This document shows positions 24,646 to 33,782 of a DNA stretch of 49,736 bases, piece by piece (the stretch's first letter is position 1; the number at the start of each line of letters is the position of its first letter). This DNA comes from Clostridia bacterium (lineage in GTDB: Bacteria; Bacillota_A; Clostridia; Oscillospirales; CAG-272). The notes beneath the pieces were generated by a model. It worked only from the letters and a program-made list of their open reading frames with translations, made no database searches and was not told the DNA's origin. The translations under genes were made by a program, and so were the position numbers. The stretch spans positions 1 to 49,736 of the forward strand of contig JAGBRZ010000241.1 in assembly GCA_017632155.1 (NCBI GenBank), written 5' to 3'.

Positions 24646-25977
24646 TCAGTTTTCTCTTCTCTTTGCAAGGGTTGCAACTCCAAGGACGGAGATAGCAGCG
24701 ATAAGGGCAAAGATGAGAGCAGAGTCACCTGTGGGAACGGGATCTGCGGGCTCGGTTACTTCGGGAGCGGGCTCAGTTACCTCGGGCTGTGCCGATTCAA
24801 CCTTACCTGCGTTTGCTACCATAGCAAGAGTGATCTTGCCGTCAGCAACTGTCCAAGCCTCGCCAAGAGTGCTTGCAAGCGCTACAAGCTCGTCTGCAGT
24901 CTTTTCGGTCGCTCCCGCACGGTTGCCGAGCGGTACGACATCAGCTACGGAGGAGTTTACCGCGCTGCCCGCGAGATAGTAGTTATTTTCGAGGGTGGAA
25001 ACAGTATTACTCTCGATCGCGCCGAAGCGATCCTTGTTGCTGTCATCCTTGGTAACGGTGAGCTGACCGAGGTTTACGCAATTCTTGATGGTAACAAGCT
25101 CGTATGCTCTTGCGAGGATACCGCCCGAAACGTGAGTTCCGTTTACCGCGCCTGCGTTGAGGCAGTTTTCGATAAGTACGTTGTATCTTGCATCGTTAGC
25201 GCCGTTGTAGCTTACCTGACCGAGAACGCCGCCTACGATTGCGGAAGAACCGGTGATAGTGCCGAAGTTAGCGCACTCGGTAACAGTACCTGCGCCCGAA
25301 AGACGTCCGATAACGCCGCCGATGTAGCCGTTACCGGTCTTGCTGGTAACGCTGCCGTAGTTTACGCACTTGCTTACGCTCGCAACGACAAGATTTTCCT
25401 TCTTTGCGGTGGTGATGATCTCGCCGATAAGACCGCCGGAGTTACCGTCCTTCTTGTTGACAACGATATCAGCGTAGTTTACGCAGTTCTCAACGGTAAT
25501 GTAAGCGGGAGCATCGGGAGTGCCGGGAGTAACGAAGGCAACGAAGCCCGCAACCGAGCTGTCGCCCTCAAAGTAGGAGGTGCCGATGGTAAGATTCTTG
25601 ATGACAGCGGTAGCCTCGGTGGTAGCAAAAAAGCCAACCTTGGTAGTTCCTACGCAGTAGATACCCGAGATCGTATGGCCGTTGCCGTCGAATGTTCCGC
25701 TGAAGGCGGGAACGGGAGTCCAGTTGTTTGCGGTGGGAGCGTTTGCCCAGACGATGTCTGCGGTGAGCTTGTAGGAAGCGCCCGCTACTGCATTTGCAGC
25801 AAAGAAAGCGAGATCCGCACCGTTTGCGATAAGGTAGGGATCAGCCTCGGTTCCCGCACCGGACAGAGAAGCCGATACGCTTGTGCCGTCGTAAACCTCA
25901 GCCGCGGAAACGGAGAACGATCCGAGGAGAGAAAGCGACATAATGAGTGCCAGAAGGATTGAAAGTGTCTTTTTCAT
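24646..25977 (-). CDS. Secreted surface protein with GLUG-like repeats and C-terminal anchor
   Basis: This 443-residue protein has an export signal (likely cut after SVSA, near residue 25). A repeat region follows (about 60-350) with recurring units of the form NCVNYGxV...GGxIG, the pattern of GLUG-type beta-solenoid repeats. After a short alpha-helical tail and a TEPAPEVTEPA linker it ends in PTGD, a hydrophobic helix and KRREN. The end resembles a sortase signal, but the motif is VPTGD rather than LPxTG, so anchoring by sortase is uncertain. TGAGGT precedes the ATG. The role could be adhesion or binding of polymers; it has no enzyme motif. Confidence 0.8.
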   Translation of the reverse strand: MKKTLSILLALIMSLSLLGSFSVSAAEVYDGTSVSASLSGAGTEADPYLIANGADLAFFAANAVAGASYKLTADIVWANAPTANNWTPVPAFSGTFDGNGHTISGIYCVGTTKVGFFATTEATAVIKNLTIGTSYFEGDSSVAGFVAFVTPGTPDAPAYITVENCVNYADIVVNKKDGNSGGLIGEIITTAKKENLVVASVSKCVNYGSVTSKTGNGYIGGVIGRLSGAGTVTECANFGTITGSSAIVGGVLGQVSYNGANDARYNVLIENCLNAGAVNGTHVSGGILARAYELVTIKNCVNLGQLTVTKDDSNKDRFGAIESNTVSTLENNYYLAGSAVNSSVADVVPLGNRAGATEKTADELVALASTLGEAWTVADGKITLAMVANAGKVESAQPEVTEPAPEVTEPADPVPTGDSALIFALIAAISVLGVATLAKRREN

Positions 25978-26024
25978 TTTTTACCTCACATAGTTATTTC
26001 GGAAATTTTCCGATTTATAATAAT

Positions 26025-26053
26025 ATTATACAACAAAACACAAAAATCTTCAA
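26025..26053 (-). promoter_or_regulatory. Promoter of the GLUG-repeat protein
   Basis: On the minus strand: TTGAAG, 17 bases, TATAAT. It is nearly back to back with the promoter at 26109. Confidence 0.8.
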
Positions 26054-26108
26054 GTACTTTTGAACAAATATATATGTTAATTATTGAGTAAAAATGAACC
26101 TTTTTCGG

Positions 26109-26137
26109 TTGACTTGACAATATAAGTATGATATAAT
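26109..26137 (+). promoter_or_regulatory. Promoter of the lipoprotein-GH39 operon
   Basis: TTGACT, 17 bases, TGATATAAT. A TTGACA five bases downstream would give a 12-base spacer and is less likely. Confidence 0.77.
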
Positions 26138-26166
26138 TATACTGAATAAGTGAAAGGAGTGCGACT

Positions 26167-27564
26167 ATGAAAAAACGCTTGACTCTTCTGTGCCTTGTTT
26201 TCTTTCTGATTATCCCCTCTCTCACTTCCTGCTCTTATCGCTCGGCGATAATGAAACTTGATGAAAAAGACCGTGCGGCGGCAATTTTTGACGCTGTCAA
26301 TAACGTAAACCGCGCCTCATATCTTTTGCGTCGCGAAACAAAGCTCTCGGGTATCATCGATACGCTCAAAGCAGACGTAAATATCACTTACGATTCATAC
26401 TTTTTCGATATGAACACCGACACGCCTACGGTTCATTTTGAAACCGAGGCAGACACGACTGTATATGTTTCATCCGAGCCGTACAGCACAAGTGTCCGCA
26501 CCCGTTCCGGATACCGCGACGGCAAGATGTACGTTCAAAATTCAGCAACTTCCTCGATGTATTCAAACATCACGGCGGAGGATTATTTTGCGTATCTGAA
26601 CAAAAACACCGCTATTAACGAAAAAATAACCGCCGCGCTCAAAAGTGCCGCGACTCAAACTTGCAACGCGAACAGGGATGGCTCGTGGTTTGTCGGATTC
26701 TCCGATTTTCCCGAAGAGGAGCTGAACATCCTCGCCTCCGCTTATTTTGATCCCGCTGTTTTCAGCTTTCAGGACACGTCGATTGGCGGGCTGATAGTTG
26801 CAATCGAGGCTACCAAAAAGCTCGAGCTGAAAGAAATGCAGTTCACCCTCCTTTTTGATAAAAACGCATCGGCAACCACCACCGTCAAGCTGCTCGAAGC
26901 AGATAAAGAAGATCTGCCGAAGATCAATTTTTATAAATTCAAAGAGGTTTCCGATCTCCGCTTCCTCGGCGAGCTTCAAAATAAGATAAATGAAAAGCTT
27001 GCTTCGGATTCCTATGCGCTGTCAATAAACGATACTGTCACAGTGACTCAAAGCGGAATGGGTGCATCCATCTTCAAAGCCGATTATGATCTTGCTTTTT
27101 CGACCACAGAGAGCGGTTTTACTTTTGATTATACTGTAGTAAATTCCAACTCACCCGAAGTTACCTATCATTATTGGTACCGCGACGATGTGCTTTCCTC
27201 AACATTAGAATATGAAAACACCGAAACATTTCTTGACAAGACAGAAATGAACGAATACGAAGCACAAATTTTTTTACTAACGCTGATCGACCCCGGAAAT
27301 CTTGCGGGCGCGCCCGTCTCGAGCTTTGAAACTGACGAAAAGAACCCGAACCAATACACGCTTTACATCGAAAGCCCTTCGATAGATAAATATTATTCTT
27401 ATATCGGCGGATATCCGCTTGATGCGATAGACACCTCCGCCAGAATCGTTCTCACGCTTAATGACGGAGAAATATCGGAATACCGCTATTATCTCACGAT
27501 AAACGCGGAATACTATAATTATAAAGTGAGGATAGTACAAGTCAACACAAGAATTTTTGAATAA
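26167..27564 (+). CDS. Lipoprotein of unknown function, paralogue 1
   Basis: This 465-residue protein begins with a lipoprotein signal (lipobox LTSC, Cys22). The mature part begins with a helical segment (KLDEKDRAAAIFDAVNNVNRASY), followed by long amphipathic beta strands with patterns such as YRDGKMYVQN and ILTLNDGEISEYRYYLTINAE. The fold recalls the LolA/LppX-like lipid-binding half barrels, but I cannot assign it. It aligns end to end with the next gene, which begins 15 bases later. It is probably attached to the outer face of the membrane. Confidence 0.78.
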   Translation: MKKRLTLLCLVFFLIIPSLTSCSYRSAIMKLDEKDRAAAIFDAVNNVNRASYLLRRETKLSGIIDTLKADVNITYDSYFFDMNTDTPTVHFETEADTTVYVSSEPYSTSVRTRSGYRDGKMYVQNSATSSMYSNITAEDYFAYLNKNTAINEKITAALKSAATQTCNANRDGSWFVGFSDFPEEELNILASAYFDPAVFSFQDTSIGGLIVAIEATKKLELKEMQFTLLFDKNASATTTVKLLEADKEDLPKINFYKFKEVSDLRFLGELQNKINEKLASDSYALSINDTVTVTQSGMGASIFKADYDLAFSTTESGFTFDYTVVNSNSPEVTYHYWYRDDVLSSTLEYENTETFLDKTEMNEYEAQIFLLTLIDPGNLAGAPVSSFETDEKNPNQYTLYIESPSIDKYYSYIGGYPLDAIDTSARIVLTLNDGEISEYRYYLTINAEYYNYKVRIVQVNTRIFE

Positions 27565-27579
27565 GAAAGGACAGAACAA

Positions 27580-29004
27580 ATGAAAAAAAGATTATTTGCC
27601 ATCATTCTTTGCATCGCTCTTCTCTGCCCGCTTGCGTCCTGCTCGGACAAAATTGATCTTATGAAGCTTGAGGGTGCGGAGCGTGCCGATGCCTTCTTTG
27701 ATATAGTAAACGCAGACCCCGCCGATGCTTACAGCGTCGGAATGGATATGAAGATCGAGGGCTCGCTTTACGGTCTTTCGCTTGATGCGGAGATTGAAAG
27801 CGACACAACTTATATCGACTATAAATCAAGCTCACCCTCCTACCATTCGGAATTGAAATCCGTGATCACCGCGGGCGAGGTCAAACAAAAGACAAACTCC
27901 GTAACAGGCTTTCGGGATGGCAAGCTTTACGAAATGACCGAGCGTGACGGCGCGAAGAACGCTCTCGTGTCTTCGATCTCGGTCGAGGATTTCAAGGCTC
28001 ACAAGGACTTTCTCGTCGGTTACAGCGACGAGGAGCTTGAAGCTCTCCACAAGAGCGCGACAGTCAAGGACTGCATCAAAAACGAGGACGGCACCTGGTC
28101 GGCTTCCTTCTCGGGCTACTCCGAGGAAAACGTTCTCGCGCTGATCGACTACGCCTTTGACCCGACTGTTCTCATCCTCGACGGCTGGAAGGTCAAAGAC
28201 ATCATATTCACCGTCGATGCCGATGCGGAATTTCTTCCCACCGATTGGGAATATGAGATAGTTTTTGAGAAAACTTCGGGCAATTACCCCGAGCCCGAGG
28301 CGAAGACCGAGATCGATTTTGACAACATCGGAACAGCCAAAGCGCCCGAAATCGATCTTTCCGCCTATACCGAGGTCGAAGGACTTGCCGATCTGCAGAA
28401 GATCAGAAAGTTGATGGGTGAAAAATTCACCGATGAAGCGGGGGCATTTACCGCAGACAGCGAGCAAAGAGTTGAGGTTATGGGCACAACGCAGTACAAC
28501 CGCGAGATCGATGCCGTCAGCTTCAAAACCGAAGGCGGCAAATATACCTTCACCATCGACGCGCAGGTCAATCCGAAAAGCGTTTCGGGCTCTTACGATG
28601 CTGTGATAAAATACGCAAACGGAACCTTCAAAATGGAAGGCAAGGGCATCAGCACCGTCACGCAGGAAATGTCCGACTCGGAGGCGCGCGCGTATATCTC
28701 CCGCCTTTATGACCCCGCCGGACTTTCGAACGCGCAGATATCGAACATCGAGCTCCGCAAGGATGGCTACACCCATCTTCTGACCATCGCCAACCCCGAT
28801 TACAGCGCATTTGAGGAATCGCTTTCGGCTCTCGGTGCAAGCGGTTTCAAGGCAAACGCAACAATCGGAATAGATTTTGAAGACGGCGAGATCAAGAAAT
28901 ATGAATACAACCTCACAATAAGTGCAAAGGTCAGCGGTCAAACTCTCACCGTTGAGATCAAAAACACCGTCACATTTGGTGGGGGAATGAACCAAGAGGC
29001 TTAA
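27580..29004 (+). CDS. Lipoprotein of unknown function, paralogue 2
   Basis: This 474-residue protein is a paralogue of the preceding one: lipobox LASC (Cys21), then KLEGAERADAFFDIVNADPADAYS, the same FRDGKLYEM motif and the same C-terminal EDGEIKKYEYNLTISAK. Divergence is large, so the duplication is old and both copies appear intact. AAAGGAC precedes the ATG. The next gene begins one base after its stop, which ties this lipoprotein to the cytosolic enzymes downstream. Confidence 0.78.
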   Translation: MKKRLFAIILCIALLCPLASCSDKIDLMKLEGAERADAFFDIVNADPADAYSVGMDMKIEGSLYGLSLDAEIESDTTYIDYKSSSPSYHSELKSVITAGEVKQKTNSVTGFRDGKLYEMTERDGAKNALVSSISVEDFKAHKDFLVGYSDEELEALHKSATVKDCIKNEDGTWSASFSGYSEENVLALIDYAFDPTVLILDGWKVKDIIFTVDADAEFLPTDWEYEIVFEKTSGNYPEPEAKTEIDFDNIGTAKAPEIDLSAYTEVEGLADLQKIRKLMGEKFTDEAGAFTADSEQRVEVMGTTQYNREIDAVSFKTEGGKYTFTIDAQVNPKSVSGSYDAVIKYANGTFKMEGKGISTVTQEMSDSEARAYISRLYDPAGLSNAQISNIELRKDGYTHLLTIANPDYSAFEESLSALGASGFKANATIGIDFEDGEIKKYEYNLTISAKVSGQTLTVEIKNTVTFGGGMNQEA

Positions 29005-29005
29005 A

Positions 29006-29953
29006 ATGAAGATAGTTATACTCGACTCGGGCACCCTTGGTGCCGATATAAACCTTGAGCCCATCCGCGCTCTGGGCGATGTCATCGAACACAAATTTTC
29101 CGCACCCGATGAGGTTGCCGGAAGGCTCGCGGATGCCGACGTTGCCGTGCTCAACAAGGTAAAGCTCAATGCGGAAAACCTTGCAAACGCAAAAAACTTA
29201 AAGCTCATTTGCGTTGCGGCAACGGGATACGACAATATTGACATCGAATTCTGCCGTGCAAATGGCATCGCCGTCTGCAACGTGCCGGGATACTCGACTG
29301 ACAATGTCGCGCAGCTTTCCGTCGCGATGGCACTCTCGCTCGTCACGCACCTCGACGAGTTCCGTAATTTCGTCCATTCGGGTGAATATTCACGCTCGTC
29401 AAGCGCAAACCGCCTCGAGCCCGTCTATCACGAGATCGCAGGCATGACTTGGGGCGTTGTCGGTGGCGGCGGAATTGGCTCAAAGGTTGCCGAGATCGCC
29501 ACCGCACTCGGCTGCCGCGTGCTTCTTTGCCGCCGGCAGCACGAAACGCGATACGAAGCTGCCGACATCGACCGCCTCTGCCGCGAGTGCGACATCATCT
29601 CGCTCCACGTTCCGCTCAATGACGGGACTCGCGGTATGATCTCGCGCGAGCGCATTGCCTCGATGAAGGACGGCGTCGTCATCCTCAACACCGCACGCGG
29701 TGCAGTTTGCGACGAGCAAGCGATCGCCGACGGAGTCCTTTCGGGCAAGATCGGCGCCCTCGGGTGCGACGTCTACTCAACCGAACCCTTCCGTGAGGAT
29801 CATCCCTTCACCGCCCTCCTCGACCGCCCGAACGTCTGCCTGACGCCCCACATGGCGTGGGGTTCATCCGAAGCCCGAAACCGCTGTGTCCGAAAAATGG
29901 CAGAAAACATAACCGAATTTTGCGCGGGCAATACGCATAACAGAATTTGCTGA
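29006..29953 (+). CDS. D-isomer-specific 2-hydroxyacid dehydrogenase
   Basis: This 315-residue protein has the family pattern: substrate loop AATGYDNID, the NAD-binding GGGGIGSK (about 154-161), the catalytic Arg in NTARGAV, Glu in STEPF and His in LTPHMAWG. It reduces a 2-keto acid to a D-2-hydroxy acid or the reverse; hydroxypyruvate or glycerate is a common substrate in this subgroup. The start follows the lipoprotein stop after one base, without a strong ribosome-binding site, so coupling is likely. Confidence 0.92.
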   Translation: MKIVILDSGTLGADINLEPIRALGDVIEHKFSAPDEVAGRLADADVAVLNKVKLNAENLANAKNLKLICVAATGYDNIDIEFCRANGIAVCNVPGYSTDNVAQLSVAMALSLVTHLDEFRNFVHSGEYSRSSSANRLEPVYHEIAGMTWGVVGGGGIGSKVAEIATALGCRVLLCRRQHETRYEAADIDRLCRECDIISLHVPLNDGTRGMISRERIASMKDGVVILNTARGAVCDEQAIADGVLSGKIGALGCDVYSTEPFREDHPFTALLDRPNVCLTPHMAWGSSEARNRCVRKMAENITEFCAGNTHNRIC

Positions 29954-29954
29954 A

Positions 29955-30392
29955 ATGACAATCAGAAAAATCACAAAAGAAGACGAACATATCTACACCG
30001 AAATGGCTCGGGATTTTTATTCCTCGCCGGCGGTGCTTGAGAACATTCCCGAAGAAAATATAACCTCATCCTTCGATCTTTTCCTCGCGGGCACGCCTTA
30101 TGGCGATGCTTTCATATTTGAGGAGAACGGAAAAATCCTCGGCTACGGCACCCTTGCCTACACTCACTCTCAGGAGGCGGGCGGCAGAGTCGTTTGGATC
30201 GAGGAAATATACATCAAAAAAGAACATCGCGGCAAGGGATTCGGATCGGAGTTCCTTGAATTCGTCAAGGAAAGCATTCCCGCAAAGCGCTACCGCCTTG
30301 AAACCGAGCCCGAAAACGAACGCGCAGCGGCACTTTACCGCCGCCACGGATTTGAACATTTTGAATATGTAAATTATAAATTGGACAGGTGA
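29955..30392 (+). CDS. GNAT-family N-acetyltransferase
   Basis: This 145-residue protein has the complete GNAT core with IEEIYIKKEHRGKGFGSEFL (acetyl-CoA loop RGKGFG) and the C-terminal AALYRRHGFEHF. It starts one base after the dehydrogenase stop. It is related only distantly to the GNAT at 12404. The acceptor is unknown. Confidence 0.9.
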   Translation: MTIRKITKEDEHIYTEMARDFYSSPAVLENIPEENITSSFDLFLAGTPYGDAFIFEENGKILGYGTLAYTHSQEAGGRVVWIEEIYIKKEHRGKGFGSEFLEFVKESIPAKRYRLETEPENERAAALYRRHGFEHFEYVNYKLDR

Positions 30393-30397
30393 TAAAA

Positions 30398-31720
30398 ATG
30401 AATCTCAACGTCAAATTCTCCGAAACTATCGGCAAAATGAAGCCGATGCACGCCGTCAACAACGCACCCGTGCGCCCAATGAGAACCCAGTGCCGCGGCA
30501 ATTTTGACACCTTCAAGGCACTCAAAATTCCCTATGCGCGCACACACGATGCATCCCTCTCCGAGATCTACGGCTCACAGCACGTAATGGACGTCCATTG
30601 CATCTTTGCCGATTTCTCGCGCGATCCCGACGATCCCACCGCTTACGATTTCCGCAACACCGACCAATACGTAACAACCTGCTTTGATGCGGATTGCGAA
30701 ATTTATTACCGACTCGGCACATCGATCGAGCATTTGCCCGGCAAATACGGCTCGATCAAGCCAAAGGATCCCCTCAAATGGGCAAAGATCTGCGAGCATA
30801 TCATTATGCACTACACAGAGGGTTGGGCAAACGGTTTCCATTACCCCATCAAATATTGGGAGATCTGGAACGAGGCTGACCTTGACGTAAACGAAACTCT
30901 CAACAAGAGATGCTGGAGCGGCACGCCCGAGGAATTCTTTGAATTCTTCAAGATCGCGTTCCTCTACCTCCGCAAGCGTTTCCCCGAGATCAAGCTCGGC
31001 GGCCCCGCGCTTGCAAACAATCTCCCTTGGGCGCGCGCATTCCTTGAAAAGATGGTTGAGGGTGAGCGCGCAGAGCTCGACTTCTTCTCCTGGCACATCT
31101 ACACCACAAGCGCCGAAAAGATGCTCGACCGCGCAAAGAAGGTCGCCGATCTGCTTGAGGAATTCGGCTACGGTCACGTTGAAAAGCACCTCAATGAGTG
31201 GAACTACATAGAAAACTGGACCACGCAGTTCATCGACAGCGTGCGCGTCATTAAGGGACTCAAGGGCGCGGCTTATGACTTCGCATTTATGGCGGTGGGT
31301 CAGAACAGCCCCTATCTCGATATGATGATGTACTACGATGCTCGTCCCGACAAGGAATACAACGGTCTTTGGGACAGTCACTTCATGCTCCCCCTCAAGG
31401 GCTATTACGCATTCGAATTCTACTCCACCCTCTATCAGCTCGGCACACAGACAGCTGTCGAGTGCGATGACACCGACCTTTATGTCCTCGCGGCAACCAA
31501 CGGCGAGGAAAATGCAGCTGTTATCTCCTATTACACCTGTGACCCCGAAGCCAAGGAAAAGACCTTTGTCCTCAACCTCGGCACGTCTGACAGCTATGTC
31601 ATTTACTCAATCGACGAGGATCGCGACGGCGAGAAAATTGCGGCATTTGCAGGCACAGCGATTGAGATCACTATGAAGCCCAACACCCTCATCAAGATCA
31701 CAAACGGAGGTTGCATCTAA
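30398..31720 (+). CDS. GH39-like glycoside hydrolase
   Basis: This 440-residue protein is a clan GH-A TIM barrel. The acid/base is Glu159 in WEIWNEAD and the nucleophile is Glu267 in KHLNEWNY, both at the ends of barrel strands as in GH39 beta-xylosidases and alpha-iduronidases. A C-terminal beta domain (about 350-440) follows. It has no signal peptide. The ATG at 30398 is preferred because AGGTGAT stands just upstream; a GTG at 30389 overlapping the previous stop is possible. With GH10-like and GH20-like enzymes elsewhere in the window, xylo-oligosaccharides are a plausible substrate. Confidence 0.83.
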   Translation: MNLNVKFSETIGKMKPMHAVNNAPVRPMRTQCRGNFDTFKALKIPYARTHDASLSEIYGSQHVMDVHCIFADFSRDPDDPTAYDFRNTDQYVTTCFDADCEIYYRLGTSIEHLPGKYGSIKPKDPLKWAKICEHIIMHYTEGWANGFHYPIKYWEIWNEADLDVNETLNKRCWSGTPEEFFEFFKIAFLYLRKRFPEIKLGGPALANNLPWARAFLEKMVEGERAELDFFSWHIYTTSAEKMLDRAKKVADLLEEFGYGHVEKHLNEWNYIENWTTQFIDSVRVIKGLKGAAYDFAFMAVGQNSPYLDMMMYYDARPDKEYNGLWDSHFMLPLKGYYAFEFYSTLYQLGTQTAVECDDTDLYVLAATNGEENAAVISYYTCDPEAKEKTFVLNLGTSDSYVIYSIDEDRDGEKIAAFAGTAIEITMKPNTLIKITNGGCI

Positions 31721-32616
31721 TGATCCAGATTGGTACATACGTCCACGGCGGCGGGAACATTGAAGAAAAGATCATTGCCATCAAAAACGCAGGCTTTGAT
31801 TTCGTAGCCATCGGAATGGGCGCGCTTTCGGACGGAAGCCTTGAATATCAAGTCGAGCTTTGCAAGAAGTACGGTCTCGACATCGACAACATCCACTTGA
31901 CCGGCGGCAAGACCACCGAGATATGGTTCGAAGGCGAGCTTGGCGACAAGGTCTGCGCGCGCTACTGCCGCGAGATCAAGATGGCGGCAGATGCCGGCAT
32001 CAAAAAAGGTATCGCCCACATCACCTGGGGACACAAGGATCCCGGCGAGGTCAGCGAATACGGCATTTCGCGCCTGACCAAAATGGCAGATTGCGCGCTT
32101 GAAAACGGCTTCCTCCTCTGCCTTGAAAACTCCGTGTTCATCGAACACCTCTACGCAACCATGGAAAAGCTCAAGGATCATCCCGCGGTCCGCTTCACTT
32201 ACGACAGCGGCCACCGCAACGCATTCGCGCACGATTTCGATCTTCTCGGCGAATTCGGGCACAGACTCGCGGCACTTCACATCGACGATAACGACGCCGC
32301 GCACGATCTGCACCTGATGCCCTTTGACGGCAATATCGATTGGGAACGCGACGCGCGACAGCTTGCAAAGACCGAGTTCGCACGCACCCGCATCTGCGCC
32401 GAGACCTCATACGGCTCGGAAAAGAAGATCGCGGATATGAGCGACGAGGAGATAGGCGCAATGGTCGATGCACTCCCCATTGCAAAGAACCCCGAGCTCT
32501 TCGTAATCGAAGGCGGCGTTATGCGCTCCTACGCTTCGCTTTCATACGCAGACTATATGGTAAGACTGCACGAAAGACTGAAAAAGCTCGCAGATATGAT
32601 CGAGGCGAATATATAA
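31720..32616 (+). CDS. Sugar phosphate isomerase/epimerase-like TIM barrel protein
   Basis: This 298-residue protein has metal-ligand style motifs in order: CLENSV (Glu), TYDSGH (Asp, His), LHIDDND (His, Asp) and CAETSYG (Glu), which places it in the xylose-isomerase-like/AP-endonuclease-2 superfamily. It likely isomerises or epimerises the sugar released by the GH39-like enzyme. Its ATG shares one base with the GH39 stop and follows GGAGG by nine bases. A terminator comes right after. Confidence 0.86.
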   Translation: MIQIGTYVHGGGNIEEKIIAIKNAGFDFVAIGMGALSDGSLEYQVELCKKYGLDIDNIHLTGGKTTEIWFEGELGDKVCARYCREIKMAADAGIKKGIAHITWGHKDPGEVSEYGISRLTKMADCALENGFLLCLENSVFIEHLYATMEKLKDHPAVRFTYDSGHRNAFAHDFDLLGEFGHRLAALHIDDNDAAHDLHLMPFDGNIDWERDARQLAKTEFARTRICAETSYGSEKKIADMSDEEIGAMVDALPIAKNPELFVIEGGVMRSYASLSYADYMVRLHERLKKLADMIEANI

Positions 32617-32618
32617 TG

Positions 32619-32654
32619 GAAACACGGCAGAACCTAACGGTTCTGCCGTGTTTC
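32619..32654. terminator. Bidirectional terminator
   Basis: A perfect 16-pair stem (GAAACACGGCAGAACC with its complement, loop TAAC) lies between the isomerase gene and the converging esterase gene. Confidence 0.88.
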
Positions 32655-32661
32655 TTACATA

Positions 32662-33588
32662 TTATATGAATCTATTAAACCACATCGCGATCTCGGTTCG
32701 CATAACGTCGTTGATCTTATGTCCGACGCCGTCCATCAGGTGGAACTCGATGTAGCTGCCCGAGCGACGCACGGATTCTACAAATTCGGTGACCATAACG
32801 GGATCTACGGTTACGTCGGCAGTTCCCTGCCAAACCTTGATCGGGCAGGGCGGGATGACCACGCGCTTGCCGTCCGCGCCTATGTAGGAGCGGGTGAGGT
32901 AGGGGTTGAAGCCGATCGTGTTCGGCGCGAACCACTCGTCCTCGGGGAAACGGTAGATCTGAACGATGCGATCGTGAGTGCTGTAACCCGTGGTCTCGCT
33001 CTTTTTCGTCTTGTCCCAAGTACCGATGCAGTAATGACCGTCGATTTCAACGCCGTCCATATTGAGGCGCGGATAGATAAGTCCGAGTGCTACTACGATT
33101 CCGGGGAAGGTGTGCGCGAAGTTCATTGCGGTATGTCCGCCCATCGAAGCTCCGGCTACGAGAACGCGCTTCGAAAGATTATAATGCTTGGTCGCGTAAA
33201 GATAAGCCTTATGGAGCGCGAAAATGTGCTCGGGGCATCCCATGGTAAGTCCGTGAGGCTGTGAGCCGCAAACATCGAGAACTGCATAGCCCTGCTTGAT
33301 GCACTCGCGGCAGTAAGCAATGCCGCCCGTTTTGTTATCCGCCTCGCAAACGCGGCTTCCCGCGCCGTGAACCGAGAGAATTAAGGGAGTTTCCTCGCCG
33401 TCATCTGTGTAGGATTCGGGCAGACAGAGCACGCATTCGCACTCGTCCCACTCTTCTCTGTCAAGGACCTCATTCGCGGTCGAATAGCTGACGTCGCGGA
33501 AATTATTGAATGTTACCTTGAAAAATATGCAATCATATTCTCTGCCTTCTTCAGTTGTGCTCGGAATCTTCTTTCTGATCTCCATCAT
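32662..33588 (-). CDS. Alpha/beta hydrolase (feruloyl/prolyl-type esterase-like), cytoplasmic
   Basis: This 308-residue protein has SVHGAGS (oxyanion region), VAGASMGGH with nucleophile Ser148, WQGTADVTVDP (acid Asp) and DGVGHK (His). It lacks a signal peptide. The closest pattern is the esterase group acting on acylated sugars or short-chain esters. GAGGAT stands seven bases before the ATGATG start. The neighbouring glycosidase operon on the other strand ends at the same terminator, so a common substrate is possible but not shown. Confidence 0.83.
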   Translation of the reverse strand: MMEIRKKIPSTTEEGREYDCIFFKVTFNNFRDVSYSTANEVLDREEWDECECVLCLPESYTDDGEETPLILSVHGAGSRVCEADNKTGGIAYCRECIKQGYAVLDVCGSQPHGLTMGCPEHIFALHKAYLYATKHYNLSKRVLVAGASMGGHTAMNFAHTFPGIVVALGLIYPRLNMDGVEIDGHYCIGTWDKTKKSETTGYSTHDRIVQIYRFPEDEWFAPNTIGFNPYLTRSYIGADGKRVVIPPCPIKVWQGTADVTVDPVMVTEFVESVRRSGSYIEFHLMDGVGHKINDVMRTEIAMWFNRFI

Positions 33589-33634
33589 TATTATCCTCTA
33601 TTTCAAATTAAAAATTACGTCAATATACTAAAAT

Positions 33635-33782
33635 CCGTTTTTTCGGCGGCTTTGCCGACCGAAAAGACACCTCTGATGCGAACCGTGCGAGCTCGCGTGC
33701 CGAGGGGAGCCGTCATAATCTCTGATTGTGGCGGCGGCGATAAGCACGCGCCTTCAGCCGTAAAACACAGTTTTACGGCTGA
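33635..33782 (+). repeat. Structured repeat family I, copy B
   Basis: Same three-part layout as copy A: TTTTTTCGGCGGC/GCCGACCGAAAA hairpin, outer stem GCGTGC/GCACGC, inner hairpin ATAATC/GATTGT, and terminal hairpin CAGCCGTAAAA/GTTTTACGGCTG with loop CACA. Base changes against copy A are paired in the outer and terminal stems. The last ten bases contain the stop codon of the minus-strand gene that ends at 33773. Confidence 0.85.
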
